Assembly (NCBI RefSeq): GCF_023721755.1
Contig: NZ_JAMDLH010000005.1
Coordinates: forward strand, 341,782-405,781
Direction: 5' to 3'
From: Pleomorphomonas sp. NRK KF1
GTDB lineage: Bacteria; Pseudomonadota; Alphaproteobacteria; Rhizobiales; Pleomorphomonadaceae
Length of the DNA: 64,000 nt
A model generated the notes under the pieces. The model was not told the origin of the DNA. It saw only the letters and a program-made list of their open reading frames with translations, and made no database searches. Made by a program: the position numbers and the translations under genes. Below are positions 18,855-28,708 of this stretch, piece by piece; the stretch's first letter is position 1, and each line of letters begins with the position of its first letter.

Positions 18855-19883
18855 TCAGGCAAGCCCGGCCTTGAGCGGCTTCTCGGTCACTTCAAGGTCG
18901 GCGGCAAGCTCTCGGCTCGGCTTGATGCCGGCCTTGGCGAGATCGCCGTGATAGGACTTCACGGCCTCGGACGGCGAGAGATCGCCACTCGCCACCGCCC
19001 GCATGTGCTTGACCATGCTGAGCGGATCTTCGGCGAGGTTGATCTTGCGACCGAACAGGGCGACACGGGCGCCGTATTTCTCGGACTGGAAGAGCAGCTC
19101 GTAGCAATCGCGCGTCGTGCCCGCGCCACCGCCAAGCACGCCGACGATGATCGTCGGATCGTAGGAGGCCAGTTCCTCCATCGCCTTCGGACCGTTGTAG
19201 GCGATCTTAAGGAACTCCGGCCGGTCGGCCTTCGTCACGCCGGCTAGGCAGCGGGCGATGCAGTCGTTGATGTAGTGCGGCACGAGATCGGCGTCGATGC
19301 CGGTGTCGACATTGGGATTGAACACCTCAAGGAAGTACTTGAAGCCGTTCAGCGAGGCTTCATAGCGGAACTCGGCGAACGCCTCGAGAGAGGCGTAGTC
19401 GTGATCGAGGTCGTTGTTGAAGGTCATCGAATAGAGGCCGAGATCGGTGCCGACCAGCGGCGCGCCGGGCGCCGGATCGACAGTGCCGGTCGTCACGCGC
19501 GACAGCGACGCGGTACGGAACGGCCGCGACGGCTTCTTGGGGTAGACGCCACCACGCACGAACCAGATGTCGGTCGTGTCGTTGGCGCGGATGGCCGGCT
19601 TCACCTTCGAATTCTTGTAGACGCCCTGCTCGTTGAGCAGCTCGAAACTGGAGGCCGACGTCAACATGATGTCGACGATGTCCTGCTCGACGATCGCCTG
19701 AACGTTCTTCAGGAACTCCGGGCGCGTCTGGTAGCGGCCGAGCGTTCCATCCTTGGCCCTGAGCGGGCCGGCGCCGGGGATCGACGGCCCCATGTCCGGA
19801 TCCTTGGCATCGGCGATGATGAAATCGGCGCGCGTATAGGCGCCCGCCCGGATGCGGGCAAGCTTCTCGTCAAGACGGAACAT
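18855..19883 (-). CDS. Class I aldolase-like protein (DeoC/LacD-type barrel)
   Basis: A 342-residue protein that reads as a (beta/alpha)8 class I aldolase related to the DeoC/LacD group. The Schiff-base lysine candidate is K226 in RPEFLKIAYNGPKAMEEL; a phosphate-binding glycine loop follows at about 250-256 (LGGGAGT) and another in VALFGRK. The segment GFKYFLEVFNPN (181-192) matches a barrel strand. Together with the downstream PfkB kinase it forms a kinase-aldolase pair, which suggests cleavage of a ketose phosphate into two three-carbon units. The substrate is not known. The length is greater than DeoC and near LacD-type enzymes. Starts at ATG 19883 (MFRLDEKLAR). Confidence 0.72.
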   Translation of the reverse strand: MFRLDEKLARIRAGAYTRADFIIADAKDPDMGPSIPGAGPLRAKDGTLGRYQTRPEFLKNVQAIVEQDIVDIMLTSASSFELLNEQGVYKNSKVKPAIRANDTTDIWFVRGGVYPKKPSRPFRTASLSRVTTGTVDPAPGAPLVGTDLGLYSMTFNNDLDHDYASLEAFAEFRYEASLNGFKYFLEVFNPNVDTGIDADLVPHYINDCIARCLAGVTKADRPEFLKIAYNGPKAMEELASYDPTIIVGVLGGGAGTTRDCYELLFQSEKYGARVALFGRKINLAEDPLSMVKHMRAVASGDLSPSEAVKSYHGDLAKAGIKPSRELAADLEVTEKPLKAGLA

Positions 19884-20230
19884 CGATCACTCCAATCCGC
19901 CGGTGCCAGGCCTCCCCGGCCGCTCGGCTCCACGTTTCCTCCCGCCATCCCGCCCAACGGCTGGGAGACGGCTCGTTTTCTTGCGTTCGGGCCACGCTTC
20001 GGTCCGGAGACCGTCGTACGCCCAATGCGCATGTTGTGACGGTTCAATGCAGGTGACAAGCCCCCGTCACGATCGCAAGGCGGCTTTCGAGCAGAGCTTG
20101 GCGGCCGATGCGACCAAAGACGGAAGACGCCCTCCTCGCGCCCAACCGCCTCCGCTTCCGCATAGGGCGCGATCCCGATATAGCTTGCCCCACAGCCCCG
20201 AAGCAGGCTCGGTCGAAGCGGGAGAAAACA
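19884..20230. other. Divergent intergenic region between aldolase-PfkB operon and flavoprotein gene
   Basis: About 347 bp without a convincing gene. It must hold the promoters of two divergent units. A 7-bp inverted repeat GTGACGG/CCGTCAC (20036-20042 and 20064-20070) is the only symmetry noticed. No LacI-type core palindrome is present. Confidence 0.5.
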
Positions 20231-21442
20231 ATGAGCGATCCCATAGTCATCATTGGCGCCGGCCAGGCGGCCGCGGCCTTCGCAGGCAAGCTCCGCGCGC
20301 TTGGATCGGACCGCCCCGTGACGATCGTCGGCGAGGAGCCGGTGCTGCCCTACCAGCGGCCACCGCTGTCCAAGAAATACCTCGTCGGCGAGGCGACCTT
20401 CGACCGTTTGCTTCTTAAGCCGCCGGCCTGGTACGAGACCAACGCCGTGACGGTGCTGACCGGTCGCAAGGCCACAGCGATCGACAGGACGCGGCGGATC
20501 GTTACGCTCGATGGCGGCGAGGAGATTTCCTACGCCACCCTGGTTCTGGCGACCGGTGCCACGCCACGCCGCTTGCCGGCCGTGATCGGCGGCGACCTGC
20601 AAGGCGTTTACACCCTGCGGGACAAGGCCGACGCCGACGCGCTGATGGCGGATTTCCAACCCGGACGTCGCCTGCTGGTGATCGGTGGCGGCTATGTCGG
20701 CCTCGAAACGGCGGCCGTTGCCAGAACGCGCGGTCTCGACGTCACGGTCATCGAGCTCGCAGACCGCATCCTGAAGCGCGTCGCCGCGGCCGGGACGGCG
20801 GATCTGGTTCGTGAACTCCATCGAAGCCATGGCGTCGACATCCTCGAGAGCACCGCCATCGTTCGCCTCGTCGGCACTGAAGGTCGCCTTGCCGGCGCCG
20901 AGCTTATGGATGGCCGGACGATTGCCGCCGATCTCGCCGTTGTCGGCATTGGTGTCGCCCCGAACGCCGGGCTCGCCGAGGCATCGGGCCTAACCGTTGA
21001 CGACGGCATTGTCGTCGACGAGTGCGCGCGCACGTCCGACCCGGACATTCTCGCCATCGGCGACTGTGCTCGCTTTCCCTATGGCGGCCGCCAGATTCGT
21101 CTCGAATCGGTGCAGAACGCCTTCGATCAGGGAGAGGCCGCAGGCGCAGCCCTCGTCGGCATGGACGGCGCCTATGCGCCGCAGCCTTGGTTTTGGTCCG
21201 ACCAGTACGACGCCAAGCTGCAGATCGCCGGCCTGCACCACGGCTACGACGACACGCTGACGGTGGACGGCCCGCGCCCAGGCAGTCATGCCGTCTGGTA
21301 TTTCGCAGAAGGGGCGATGATTGCCGTCGACGCCCTCAACTTCCCCGCCGCCTTCGTGACGGCGAAAAAGCTTCTGGAAGCGGGCAAGAGCATCTCCAGG
21401 CTCGACATCGAGACGAAGCCGCTCAAGGAGCTCTTGGGATAA
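20231..21442 (+). CDS. FAD-dependent NAD(P)H:ferredoxin-type oxidoreductase
   Basis: A 403-residue flavoprotein of the putidaredoxin/rhodocoxin reductase type. Two dinucleotide-binding motifs are visible: FAD site IVIIGAGQAAAAFAGKLR at the N-terminus and NAD site LLVIGGGYVGLETAAVARTR near residue 150. The second FAD motif is SDPDILAIGDCARFPYG. The sequence YQRPPLSKKYL is characteristic of ferredoxin reductases serving dioxygenases or P450s. No ferredoxin or oxygenase gene is adjacent. ATG 20231 follows GGAGAAAACA; the in-frame extension upstream is rejected. It is a monocistronic plus-strand gene. Confidence 0.92.
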   Translation: MSDPIVIIGAGQAAAAFAGKLRALGSDRPVTIVGEEPVLPYQRPPLSKKYLVGEATFDRLLLKPPAWYETNAVTVLTGRKATAIDRTRRIVTLDGGEEISYATLVLATGATPRRLPAVIGGDLQGVYTLRDKADADALMADFQPGRRLLVIGGGYVGLETAAVARTRGLDVTVIELADRILKRVAAAGTADLVRELHRSHGVDILESTAIVRLVGTEGRLAGAELMDGRTIAADLAVVGIGVAPNAGLAEASGLTVDDGIVVDECARTSDPDILAIGDCARFPYGGRQIRLESVQNAFDQGEAAGAALVGMDGAYAPQPWFWSDQYDAKLQIAGLHHGYDDTLTVDGPRPGSHAVWYFAEGAMIAVDALNFPAAFVTAKKLLEAGKSISRLDIETKPLKELLG

Positions 21443-21471
21443 TCAGGGGATGGGGCTCGGGCCGCCCTCTA

Positions 21472-21493
21472 CGCAAGAACATTACGAGGGCGG
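21472..21493 (+). terminator. Hairpin downstream of the flavoprotein gene
   Basis: CCGCCCTC / GAGGGCGG, 8-bp perfect stem with a loop of 6 bases, about 30 bp after the flavoprotein stop. There is no T-run, so the terminator role is uncertain. Otherwise the 256 bp up to gpsA show no gene. Confidence 0.3.
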
Positions 21494-21698
21494 ACCCGGT
21501 GTCCATTCGGACCGGCCGGCTACGCGCGACCTGATGCCGACGCAGAGGAGTTTCGTCGATCATGGTTGCGATTCGGTTTCCGGGCGCGATTTCACCGGCA
21601 TCAACATGCAGCGCCGCTACAGACCACAAAAATCTATATGTTGATCATCCCGGCAGCACGGCTCCGCTCGCGTTGCAAAATGCAACGACCGGCCGATT

Positions 21699-22682
21699 TC
21701 AGATGATGTTTTCCCGCTTGAGCGGGCGCGCCATCAGCCGATCGACCGCATCCTCGACCGAAAGGTGGCCAGCGAGCACCTCGGCGACCGCTTCCATGAT
21801 CGGCACTTCGACCGAAAAGTCGGTCGCCTTTTGAACGGCGATCCCGACGGTAGCAGCGCCTTCGGCCAGCTTGCCGAAGCTTGCCGGCGGCTCTCCCCGG
21901 CCGATGCCAAGCCCGAAAGAATAGTTTCGTGACTGGGTGGACGAGCAGGTCAACACCAGATCGCCGAAGCCGGAGAGGCCCATCAGCGTTTCGGCCTCGG
22001 CGCCGAAAGCGGCCGCGAGCCGGCGCATTTCGACAAAGCCGCGCGTAATGACGGCCGCCTGCGCCGAAGCGCCGAGCGCACGGCCGGCGACGATGCCGGC
22101 AGCGATCGCCAACACGTTCTTCAACGCGCCGCCCATCTCGACACCGGCGATGTCGGTGGCGGCATAGGGCCGGAACGTGGGACCGGCGAGCCGGCGGCAA
22201 ATGGCGTCGGCGAGTGCCGCGTCCTCGGCGGCGATGGTCACCGCCGTCGGCAGGCCCCGCGCCACGTCATCGGCGAACCCAGGTCCCGACAACACGGCGA
22301 CCGGTCGGCCGGGAAGTGCCGCCGCGATCGCGACTGACGGCCGCGCACCGGTCGCCTGTTCGATGCCCTTGGCACAGGACACCACCGTCGTTTTCAACCC
22401 GACGACATTGGCAAGCGTCGTCGCCGCACGTCGGCAGGATTGAGCGGGTACGGCAAGGAGCAGCAGATCAGTATCTGCCAAAGAGGCCGGATCGGCGTAA
22501 GCCGTTACCGATGGCGGAAACACGGCGTCCTGAAGATGCGAGCTGCGCCGCGTCGCGTTCAGTCTCTCGGCCTCTTCGGCGTCCCGGCCACAGAGGATCA
22601 CCTCCGCCCCCGTCCGCGCCGCCGTCAAGGCCAGCGCCGAGCCCCAGGCGCCGGCGCCATAAATGCCGATCCTGTCGCTCAT
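21699..22682 (-). CDS. gpsA: Glycerol-3-phosphate dehydrogenase [NAD(P)+]
   Basis: A 327-residue cytoplasmic enzyme reducing dihydroxyacetone phosphate to sn-glycerol-3-phosphate for phospholipid synthesis. The N-terminal nucleotide-binding motif is [14 protein letters not shown]. Catalytic-domain motifs include [38 protein letters not shown] (catalytic Lys) and [12 protein letters not shown]. The length is typical. Its ATG overlaps the tsaD stop (ATGA), so the two are translationally coupled. No YciI-like gene follows it. Confidence 0.96.
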   Translation of the reverse strand: MSDRIGIYGAGAWGSALALTAARTGAEVILCGRDAEEAERLNATRRSSHLQDAVFPPSVTAYADPASLADTDLLLLAVPAQSCRRAATTLANVVGLKTTVVSCAKGIEQATGARPSVAIAAALPGRPVAVLSGPGFADDVARGLPTAVTIAAEDAALADAICRRLAGPTFRPYAATDIAGVEMGGALKNVLAIAAGIVAGRALGASAQAAVITRGFVEMRRLAAAFGAEAETLMGLSGFGDLVLTCSSTQSRNYSFGLGIGRGEPPASFGKLAEGAATVGIAVQKATDFSVEVPIMEAVAEVLAGHLSVEDAVDRLMARPLKRENII

Positions 22683-23776
22683 ACCTTCGCCCCCAGCCGA
22701 CCGTGACCGACCAGCGGCGCGGCAACGTCGTCGAGCGGCCAGCGCGGCCGCGCCGCCACGTCAAACCCGTCGGCGTAGCCAAGCGTCAGCCGTTCGGCGC
22801 CGGCCCAGGCGATCATGGCGCCATTGTCCGTGCAGAGGTTGCCGGGCGGTACGACGAGACGACCATCGAGACCGGTCATCAAAGCGTCCAGTCGGCTGCG
22901 GATCGCCTTGTTGGCCGCAACGCCACCGGCCACCACCAGCACCGGCGCATGACCGTCGGGGAGTGTTTCGGCAAACCGTCGCACCGCAAGGCCGACCCGA
23001 TCGGCGACCACATCCGAAACCGCTGCCTGGAAAGAGGCGCAGATGTCTGCAACATCCTGGCGGGACAGCGGAGCCAAGGCTTCCGCTTCATGACGGACCG
23101 CCGTCTTGAGGCCGGAGAAGGAGAAATTCGGCTCGTCACGACCGATGAGCGGTCTCGGCAAGGCAATGCGGCGAGGATCGCCGTCGGCCGCCATCCGCTC
23201 GACGGCCGGCCCACCGGGATAACCGAGCTGCAACAGCTTGGCCGTCTTGTCGAACGCCTCGCCGAGCGCATCGTCGATGGTGGTGCCGATGCGCGTGTAT
23301 CGGCCGACGCCATCGACCCTCAGGATCTGGCTATGTCCGCCGGAGACCAGCAGCAGCAGGTAGGGAAACGCGACGCCGTGGGTGAGGCGGGCGGTCAGCG
23401 CATGCCCTTCGAGGTGATTGACGGCGACGAGCGGCTTTCTCGCCGCATAGGCCAGCGCCTTGGCCGTGGTGAGGCCGATCAGCAAGCCGCCGATCAGGCC
23501 GGGTCCGGCCGTCGCCGCAACCGCGTCCATGTCGGCGAGTGCATACCCCGCCTCGGCGAGCGCCGCCTCCACAAGGCCATCCATCACCTCGACATGGGCG
23601 CGGGCGGCGATTTCCGGCACCACGCCGCCAAAGGCCGCATGTTCCTCGATCTGCGAGAAGACCACATTGGAGAGGATCTCGCCCGTACCATCGGCGCGGC
23701 GCCGCACGACGGCGGCGGCGGTCTCGTCGCAGGAGCTTTCGAGGCCGAGAACGACGATATCCCCAAGGTCGCCCAT
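22679..23776 (-). CDS. tsaD: tRNA threonylcarbamoyladenosine biosynthesis protein TsaD
   Basis: TsaD transfers the threonylcarbamoyl group to A37 of ANN-decoding tRNAs, working with TsaB and TsaE. The 365-residue protein starts [20 protein letters not shown], has the metal-binding histidines in [12 protein letters not shown], and the ASKHA motifs [10 protein letters not shown] and [13 protein letters not shown]. The in-frame extension to 23878 is not used: ATG 23776 begins the first beta-strand of the fold. It is divergent from hemC, a common alphaproteobacterial arrangement. Confidence 0.96.
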   Translation of the reverse strand: MGDLGDIVVLGLESSCDETAAAVVRRRADGTGEILSNVVFSQIEEHAAFGGVVPEIAARAHVEVMDGLVEAALAEAGYALADMDAVAATAGPGLIGGLLIGLTTAKALAYAARKPLVAVNHLEGHALTARLTHGVAFPYLLLLVSGGHSQILRVDGVGRYTRIGTTIDDALGEAFDKTAKLLQLGYPGGPAVERMAADGDPRRIALPRPLIGRDEPNFSFSGLKTAVRHEAEALAPLSRQDVADICASFQAAVSDVVADRVGLAVRRFAETLPDGHAPVLVVAGGVAANKAIRSRLDALMTGLDGRLVVPPGNLCTDNGAMIAWAGAERLTLGYADGFDVAARPRWPLDDVAAPLVGHGRLGAKV

Positions 23777-23969
23777 CCTGGTCAATCCCTCTTCGCCGAT
23801 GTCGACGCGATCTCGAAAGACGAGACCCAAGAACACGTTGCCTCGCGCCGCCCCATGGTCCAAGTGTTGCCATGACAAGGCGAGACGTTTGGGACGATTC
23901 GCCGCCGTCTTCGACCGTCGGCCGGCCGACGCCTTCGTTTCACGGCTCTATCACACGGGGAGCGAACCG

Positions 23970-24890
23970 GTGCAACCAAAACCCATCCGCCTCGGCACGC
24001 GCGGCAGCCCGCTCGCTCTCGCCCAGGCCCATGAGGTCCGCGACCGCTTGATCGCCGCTTGGGGAGCTCGTGCGCCGGAAGTGGAGATCGTGCCGATCAG
24101 CACGGCCGGCGACCGCATCCAGGATCGACCGCTGGCCGAGGTGGGCGGCAAGGGCCTGTTCACCGAGGAGATCGAGGCCGCCATGCTGAGCGGAGCGCTC
24201 GACATCGCCGTCCACTCCTCCAAGGACATGCCGACGGTTCTGCCCGACGGCCTGGTGCTGGGGCACTTCCTGGAGCGCGAGGACCCGCGTGACGCCTTCG
24301 TTTCGCTGAAATACCGCTCGCTCTCCGAACTGCCCGAGGGGGCCGTGGTCGGCACGGCTTCGCTTCGACGCGCCGCGATCGTCCGCCGTCTCCGTCCCGA
24401 TGTAGTCGTGATCCCCTATCGTGGCAACGTCCAGACACGGCTTCGCAAGCTGGGTGAAGGCGTCGCCGACGCGACGCTGCTCGCCATCGCCGGCCTGAAG
24501 CGCCTGGGCATGCCCGGCGTTGCAACCGAGATTCTCGATAGCGAGACCTTTCCCCCGGCGGTCGGTCAGGGCGCAATCTGCATCGAGAGCCGGATCGACG
24601 ACGCGCGGGTGGCCGAACTGCTGGCACCGATCCATCATGCACCAACGGCCACCGCGCTTGCCTGCGAGCGAGCCTATCTCGCCCGGCTCGACGGATCCTG
24701 CCGCACGCCCATCGCCGGCTATGCCGTAGTGACGGACGGACGCGTCGATCTCCATGGCTTGATCCTGACGCCGGATGGGAGCGTTGCCCACGAGGGGCGG
24801 GAGAGTGGCACCGATCCCGAAGGTGTCGGAGACCGTCTGGGCGCCCGCCTTGCCGCGTTGGCCGGCCCCGGTTTCTTCAGCGGGAGCTGA
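23970..24890 (+). CDS. hemC: Porphobilinogen deaminase HemC
   Basis: HemC polymerises four porphobilinogens to hydroxymethylbilane in tetrapyrrole synthesis. The 306-residue protein begins [20 protein letters not shown]. Conserved segments are visible: [54 protein letters not shown], and the cofactor-binding Cys in [13 protein letters not shown]. The GTG start at 23970 follows GGGGAG at proper spacing and gives the family length; the long upstream open frame overlaps tsaD in antisense and is not coding. The next gene (hemD fusion) begins 3 bp after the stop. Confidence 0.95.
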   Translation: MQPKPIRLGTRGSPLALAQAHEVRDRLIAAWGARAPEVEIVPISTAGDRIQDRPLAEVGGKGLFTEEIEAAMLSGALDIAVHSSKDMPTVLPDGLVLGHFLEREDPRDAFVSLKYRSLSELPEGAVVGTASLRRAAIVRRLRPDVVVIPYRGNVQTRLRKLGEGVADATLLAIAGLKRLGMPGVATEILDSETFPPAVGQGAICIESRIDDARVAELLAPIHHAPTATALACERAYLARLDGSCRTPIAGYAVVTDGRVDLHGLILTPDGSVAHEGRESGTDPEGVGDRLGARLAALAGPGFFSGS

Positions 24891-24893
24891 GCC

Positions 24894-26999
24894 ATGGTTC
24901 TACTCGTCCTTCGTCCGGAACCGCAGGCGAGCGACATGGTGGCCGCCCTCGCTGGCCGAGGTGTTCCGGCCCTTGCGGAACCGATGCTGAGCATCGAACC
25001 GGCGACCGATCCTGTCGATCGCGTCCGGGCGGCCGACCCCGACGCCGAAGCACTGATCCTGACCTCGCGCCAGACGGTGGCGATCCTGAAGGGCGCGGAC
25101 GGCCTCGATACGCTCACCCGGCTGCCGGTGATCGCCGTCGGCGGCGGCACCGCCCACGACGCCCGCGCCGCCGGTTTCACCGATGTTCGGTCGGCCGACG
25201 GCAATGCCGATGATCTCGTCGACCTCGTCGCCCGCGCCGGGTTCCACCGGCTGGTCCACGCCGGTGGACGCGACAAGGCCGGCGACATCGCCGGACGGTT
25301 GGCGACGCTCGGCGTCACGGTCTCCGAAGCGGAACTCTACCGTGCCGAACCGCGACAAACGCTCGCGCCCGAAGTCGCCGACGCTTTTGCCCAGGAGCGC
25401 ATTACCGGACTGATCGTCGCCTCGCGCCGCTCCGCGCAAGCTTTCCTTGATCTCATGGACACGATGGGCTGGACGCCGCGCCTCGCCCGTCTCGGCGTCG
25501 TGGCATTATCGGAGGCCGCCGCGGCGCCGCTAGCCGGCCGCGTCGCCGAACTCGTGGTGGCGGCGGAACCGACAGGCCCGGCTCTGGTTGACGCCAGCGT
25601 TGCGCTCGCCGCCCGGCTGCGCGAAACTGTCGGCGGCGAGCAAGAAGCGGAGGGACTTGAGACCATGACATCCGAAGACCACCGCAAGGACGCTGCCGGC
25701 CGGCGCAATCGCCCGAAAGCTCCGGTCATCGACCTTGAAGCGAAGGAGGTGGCAAAGGCTGCCCAGCCGCCCAAGCCACCCCAGGAACCGCCTCGCGAAC
25801 CACCCGTTCCCGAGCCGCCAGCTCCCCAACCTCCGGAACCGGAGAAGCCGATCATCGAACCGCCCGGGCCGGACGTTCCTCCGATCGAGCCGCCACCGGG
25901 AGATCAGCCACCCATCGGCGATCCTCCGCAGCCGGACAGACCGATGATGGATTCGGAGGACACCGGAGCGAATGCGGCGACGGAAGCCGCCGCGCCACCG
26001 CGCACCGACCGTCCCAGCCAGATGAAGACGCTGCTGCCTCTTCTGGGCGCCGGTCTCGTCGGCGGCTGTGCGGCAGCCCTGGTACTGCTTGCCATTCTGC
26101 CGGTTGGCGGCAGCGGCGAGGACGCAGGCAGCATCGACCCGGCGACGCTGGAAACGCGCCTGGGCGAGGTCGCCGACAGGCTGGCGGCCGGACAGGCGGC
26201 AATGGAAACACTCGGCGACCGCATCGCCACTCTTGAAGGGCGCGAAACCCCGGCCGTCGACCTCGCCCCGCTCGGCGCTCGCGTTGACGAGCTTGCCGCC
26301 CGCTTGGATGCGGCCGAGAAAGCCACGGCCGACAGGCCGACCGTCGATCCCGCTGCGATCGCCACGCTGGAAGGCCGCCTCGCCGAGCTGACCACGGAGG
26401 CGGAAGGGCTGAAGGCCGAAAGCGCCGCACTGGCGCCTCGGCTCGCAGCCATCGAAGAGCGCCTCGCCAACGCACCGAAGGGCGGCGAGATCGCTGCCCT
26501 GTCGCTCGCCCTTACCTCACTGTCCGGCAAGATCGACGCCGGTCTGCCGTTTTCAGCCGACCTTGCCGTGATCGCGGCGGCCGCCCCCGATCTCCCCGGC
26601 CTCGACGATCTCAGGGCGGTGGCCGACCAGGGAGTGCCGACGCGCGACCGGCTTCTGGCCACGCTGCCGGTCGATGCCATGCTGGCCCGGCGACCGGTCG
26701 AGCCCGGCAAGGGCTGGATGGAGGGGGTCTTCGACAGCGCCAAGTCCCTGGTCAACTATCGCGAGACCGGGCCGGCCGCGACGGACCCGGCGTCCGGAGC
26801 CGTCGAAGCGATCCGTGACGCCCTGAAGCGCGGCGACGCGGCCGCGGCAAAAGCGGCCGCCGACACCCTGCCCGCCTGGGCCCGCCCTCCGGCCGAGAGC
26901 TGGCTCGCCGAGCTCGATGCGCGCGTTCGCGTCGACGCCGGCATCAAGGCCATCTCCGCCCGTATCGTCGACCGTCTGTCGGTGCCCGCCGCCGACTGA
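24894..26999 (+). CDS. hemD: HemD (uroporphyrinogen-III synthase) fused to Mic60/mitofilin-like protein
   Basis: One uninterrupted 701-codon frame. Residues about 1-245 read as uroporphyrinogen-III synthase, which closes hydroxymethylbilane to uroporphyrinogen III (LVLRPEPQASDMVAALAGRG; ILTSRQTVAIL; LVHAGGRDKAGDIAGRL; LIVASRRSAQAFLDLM). Residues about 258-701 read as a COG4223/Mic60-like membrane-shaping protein: a proline-rich stretch at 292-347, a membrane span at about 379-403, a coiled coil at about 415-520 and an alpha-helical mitofilin-type C-terminus. In most relatives these are two adjacent genes. Here an in-frame ATG at 25665 (residue 258) has GGAGGG ten bases upstream, so a separate Mic60-like product may also be made. 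The order hemC-hemD-mic60-hemY is intact. Confidence 0.85.
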   Translation: MVLLVLRPEPQASDMVAALAGRGVPALAEPMLSIEPATDPVDRVRAADPDAEALILTSRQTVAILKGADGLDTLTRLPVIAVGGGTAHDARAAGFTDVRSADGNADDLVDLVARAGFHRLVHAGGRDKAGDIAGRLATLGVTVSEAELYRAEPRQTLAPEVADAFAQERITGLIVASRRSAQAFLDLMDTMGWTPRLARLGVVALSEAAAAPLAGRVAELVVAAEPTGPALVDASVALAARLRETVGGEQEAEGLETMTSEDHRKDAAGRRNRPKAPVIDLEAKEVAKAAQPPKPPQEPPREPPVPEPPAPQPPEPEKPIIEPPGPDVPPIEPPPGDQPPIGDPPQPDRPMMDSEDTGANAATEAAAPPRTDRPSQMKTLLPLLGAGLVGGCAAALVLLAILPVGGSGEDAGSIDPATLETRLGEVADRLAAGQAAMETLGDRIATLEGRETPAVDLAPLGARVDELAARLDAAEKATADRPTVDPAAIATLEGRLAELTTEAEGLKAESAALAPRLAAIEERLANAPKGGEIAALSLALTSLSGKIDAGLPFSADLAVIAAAAPDLPGLDDLRAVADQGVPTRDRLLATLPVDAMLARRPVEPGKGWMEGVFDSAKSLVNYRETGPAATDPASGAVEAIRDALKRGDAAAAKAAADTLPAWARPPAESWLAELDARVRVDAGIKAISARIVDRLSVPAAD

Positions 27000-27029
27000 C
27001 CCCGCCGCCCGCTTCGGAAAGGCTCCGAG

Positions 27030-28700
27030 ATGATCCGCATTCTTCTGTCGGTCGCCGCGCTGTTTCTCGCCGTTCTTGCCTTCGACTGGCTGGGTGGCGT
27101 GCCGGTAGCCGTCTCGGTCAGCTGGCCGGGCGGCGCCGCAGCGCCGCCCTTGCGCGTCGTCGTGGTCGCGCTGCTGGTTCTCGCGGTTGCCCTTCTTGTC
27201 ATCTGGAAGATTTCGTCCGGCCTTTGGCGTGCCCCACGCGGCCTTCGCACCTATTTCGCCGGCCGTCGGCGCGACCGTGGCTACCGCGCGCTGTCGCGGG
27301 GCATGATCGCCGTCGGCTCGGGTGACTATCGTCTTGCCCAGCGCGAAGCCACCGAAGCCAATCGTTTTCTGGAGAGCGAGCCGTTGGTGTTGCTGCTGGC
27401 CGCTCAGGCCGCCCAGCTCGAAGGCCGAAGCGATTCGGCCCGGCAGGCCTTCACGCGCATGCTGAAAGCGCCGGAGACGCGCCTGCTCGGTCTCCGAGGC
27501 CTCTATATCGAAGCGACGCGCGCCGGTGAGGTCGCGGCCGCCCGTCAGTTCGCCGCCGAGGCGCAGAAGGAAAACCCCGCCCTGCCGTGGGCCGGCGCCG
27601 CCATGATGGACTATCTCTCCGCCGACCGGAACTGGAGCGAGGCGCTGTCCGTGCTCGACCAGAGTGTCGCGGGGCGCCTGGTCGGCAAGGGAGACGCCAA
27701 CCGCACGCGCGCGGTGCTGCTTACGGCACGCGCCCTGGAAATCGAGGATGGCGAGCCGGAAAAGGCGCGCGCCTTCTCCCTCGAAGCGCACAAGATCGCG
27801 CCCGATTTCGTGCCGGCAGCCACCGTTGCCGCCCGCACGTTGGCGCGCCAGCTTGATACGCGCCGGGCGGCCAAGGTCCTGGAGGCCACATGGAAGCTGA
27901 ACCCGCATCCGGATCTTGCCATCGCTTATCTGCATCTGCGCCCGGGCGACTCGGCGCGCGATCGCCTGAAGCGCGCCCACATGCTGGAGAACCTGAAGCC
28001 GGTTCACCCCGAAGGCGCCGTGACCGTGGCCCGTGCCGCCCTTGACGCACGCGAGTTCACATTGGCCCGCGAAGCGCTTGCCAAGGCGCTCCGCCAGTCA
28101 CCGACCGAGCGCGTCTGCCTGATGATGGCGGAACTGGAGGAAAGTGAGAGCGGCGACGTCGGTCGTGTCCGCGAATGGCTGGCGCGCGCCGTTCGCGCGC
28201 CGCGCGACGCGGCCTGGACAGCCGATGGTCTGGTGCTCGACGCATGGCAGCCTCTCTCCCCGCTGTCCGGCCGGCTCGACGCGGTGGAATGGCGTGTGCC
28301 CGCCGAGCGCGAAATCGGCGAGGCGATCGACGGCAACGACCTTGCCGTCATCGCGGCAACGCCGCACCCGCCAGCGCCCCCCGAGGCGCTACCGGTCACG
28401 GAAGCGAAGGAAACGCCCGAAGATCCATCCTCGGTCGTGGAGATCGAAGAGCGGTCGCCGGAACCGGACGCCGAACCCAAGGACGAGCCGGCCGTCGTGG
28501 CGGAAAAGGCCGAGGCTCCCCCTCTCCCGATCGTTTCCAAAGAGCAGGCGAAGCCGGCAGCGGTTGTCACACCACCCCCGGCAGCCGGCAGTGTCGCGGT
28601 CGATCCTCTGGCAGTATTGCCGCCGCCGCCCGACGATCCGGGACCGGCCAACGGAAAGGGCCTGGCGCGCAGCCTGACGCCGGAATCGCCCTTCTCGTGA
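27030..28700 (+). CDS. hemY: HemY-like membrane protein with TPR repeats
   Basis: A 556-residue protein of the HemY N-terminal family, found after hemD/mic60 in proteobacteria. Two membrane spans lie at about residues 2-22 and 44-63, followed by a cytoplasmic or periplasmic region of TPR-like helices (about 80-400), including RALSRGMIAVGSGDYRLAQ and LLLAAQAAQLEGRSDSARQAF. The C-terminal 130 residues are acidic and proline-rich with no recognised fold. The exact biochemical role in haem synthesis is unresolved in the literature. ATG 27030 follows GGAAAGG. It ends the hem operon about 100 bp before tRNA-Thr. Confidence 0.88.
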   Translation: MIRILLSVAALFLAVLAFDWLGGVPVAVSVSWPGGAAAPPLRVVVVALLVLAVALLVIWKISSGLWRAPRGLRTYFAGRRRDRGYRALSRGMIAVGSGDYRLAQREATEANRFLESEPLVLLLAAQAAQLEGRSDSARQAFTRMLKAPETRLLGLRGLYIEATRAGEVAAARQFAAEAQKENPALPWAGAAMMDYLSADRNWSEALSVLDQSVAGRLVGKGDANRTRAVLLTARALEIEDGEPEKARAFSLEAHKIAPDFVPAATVAARTLARQLDTRRAAKVLEATWKLNPHPDLAIAYLHLRPGDSARDRLKRAHMLENLKPVHPEGAVTVARAALDAREFTLAREALAKALRQSPTERVCLMMAELEESESGDVGRVREWLARAVRAPRDAAWTADGLVLDAWQPLSPLSGRLDAVEWRVPAEREIGEAIDGNDLAVIAATPHPPAPPEALPVTEAKETPEDPSSVVEIEERSPEPDAEPKDEPAVVAEKAEAPPLPIVSKEQAKPAAVVTPPPAAGSVAVDPLAVLPPPPDDPGPANGKGLARSLTPESPFS

Positions 28701-28708
28701 GGCGATCG

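Noticed and set aside
9044..19883. A complete sulfoquinovose (sulfo-EMP) pathway
   Set aside because: No sulfoquinovosidase in this locus, no sulfolactaldehyde reductase or dehydrogenase, no sulfonate exporter; only the isomerase, PfkB and aldolase folds match.
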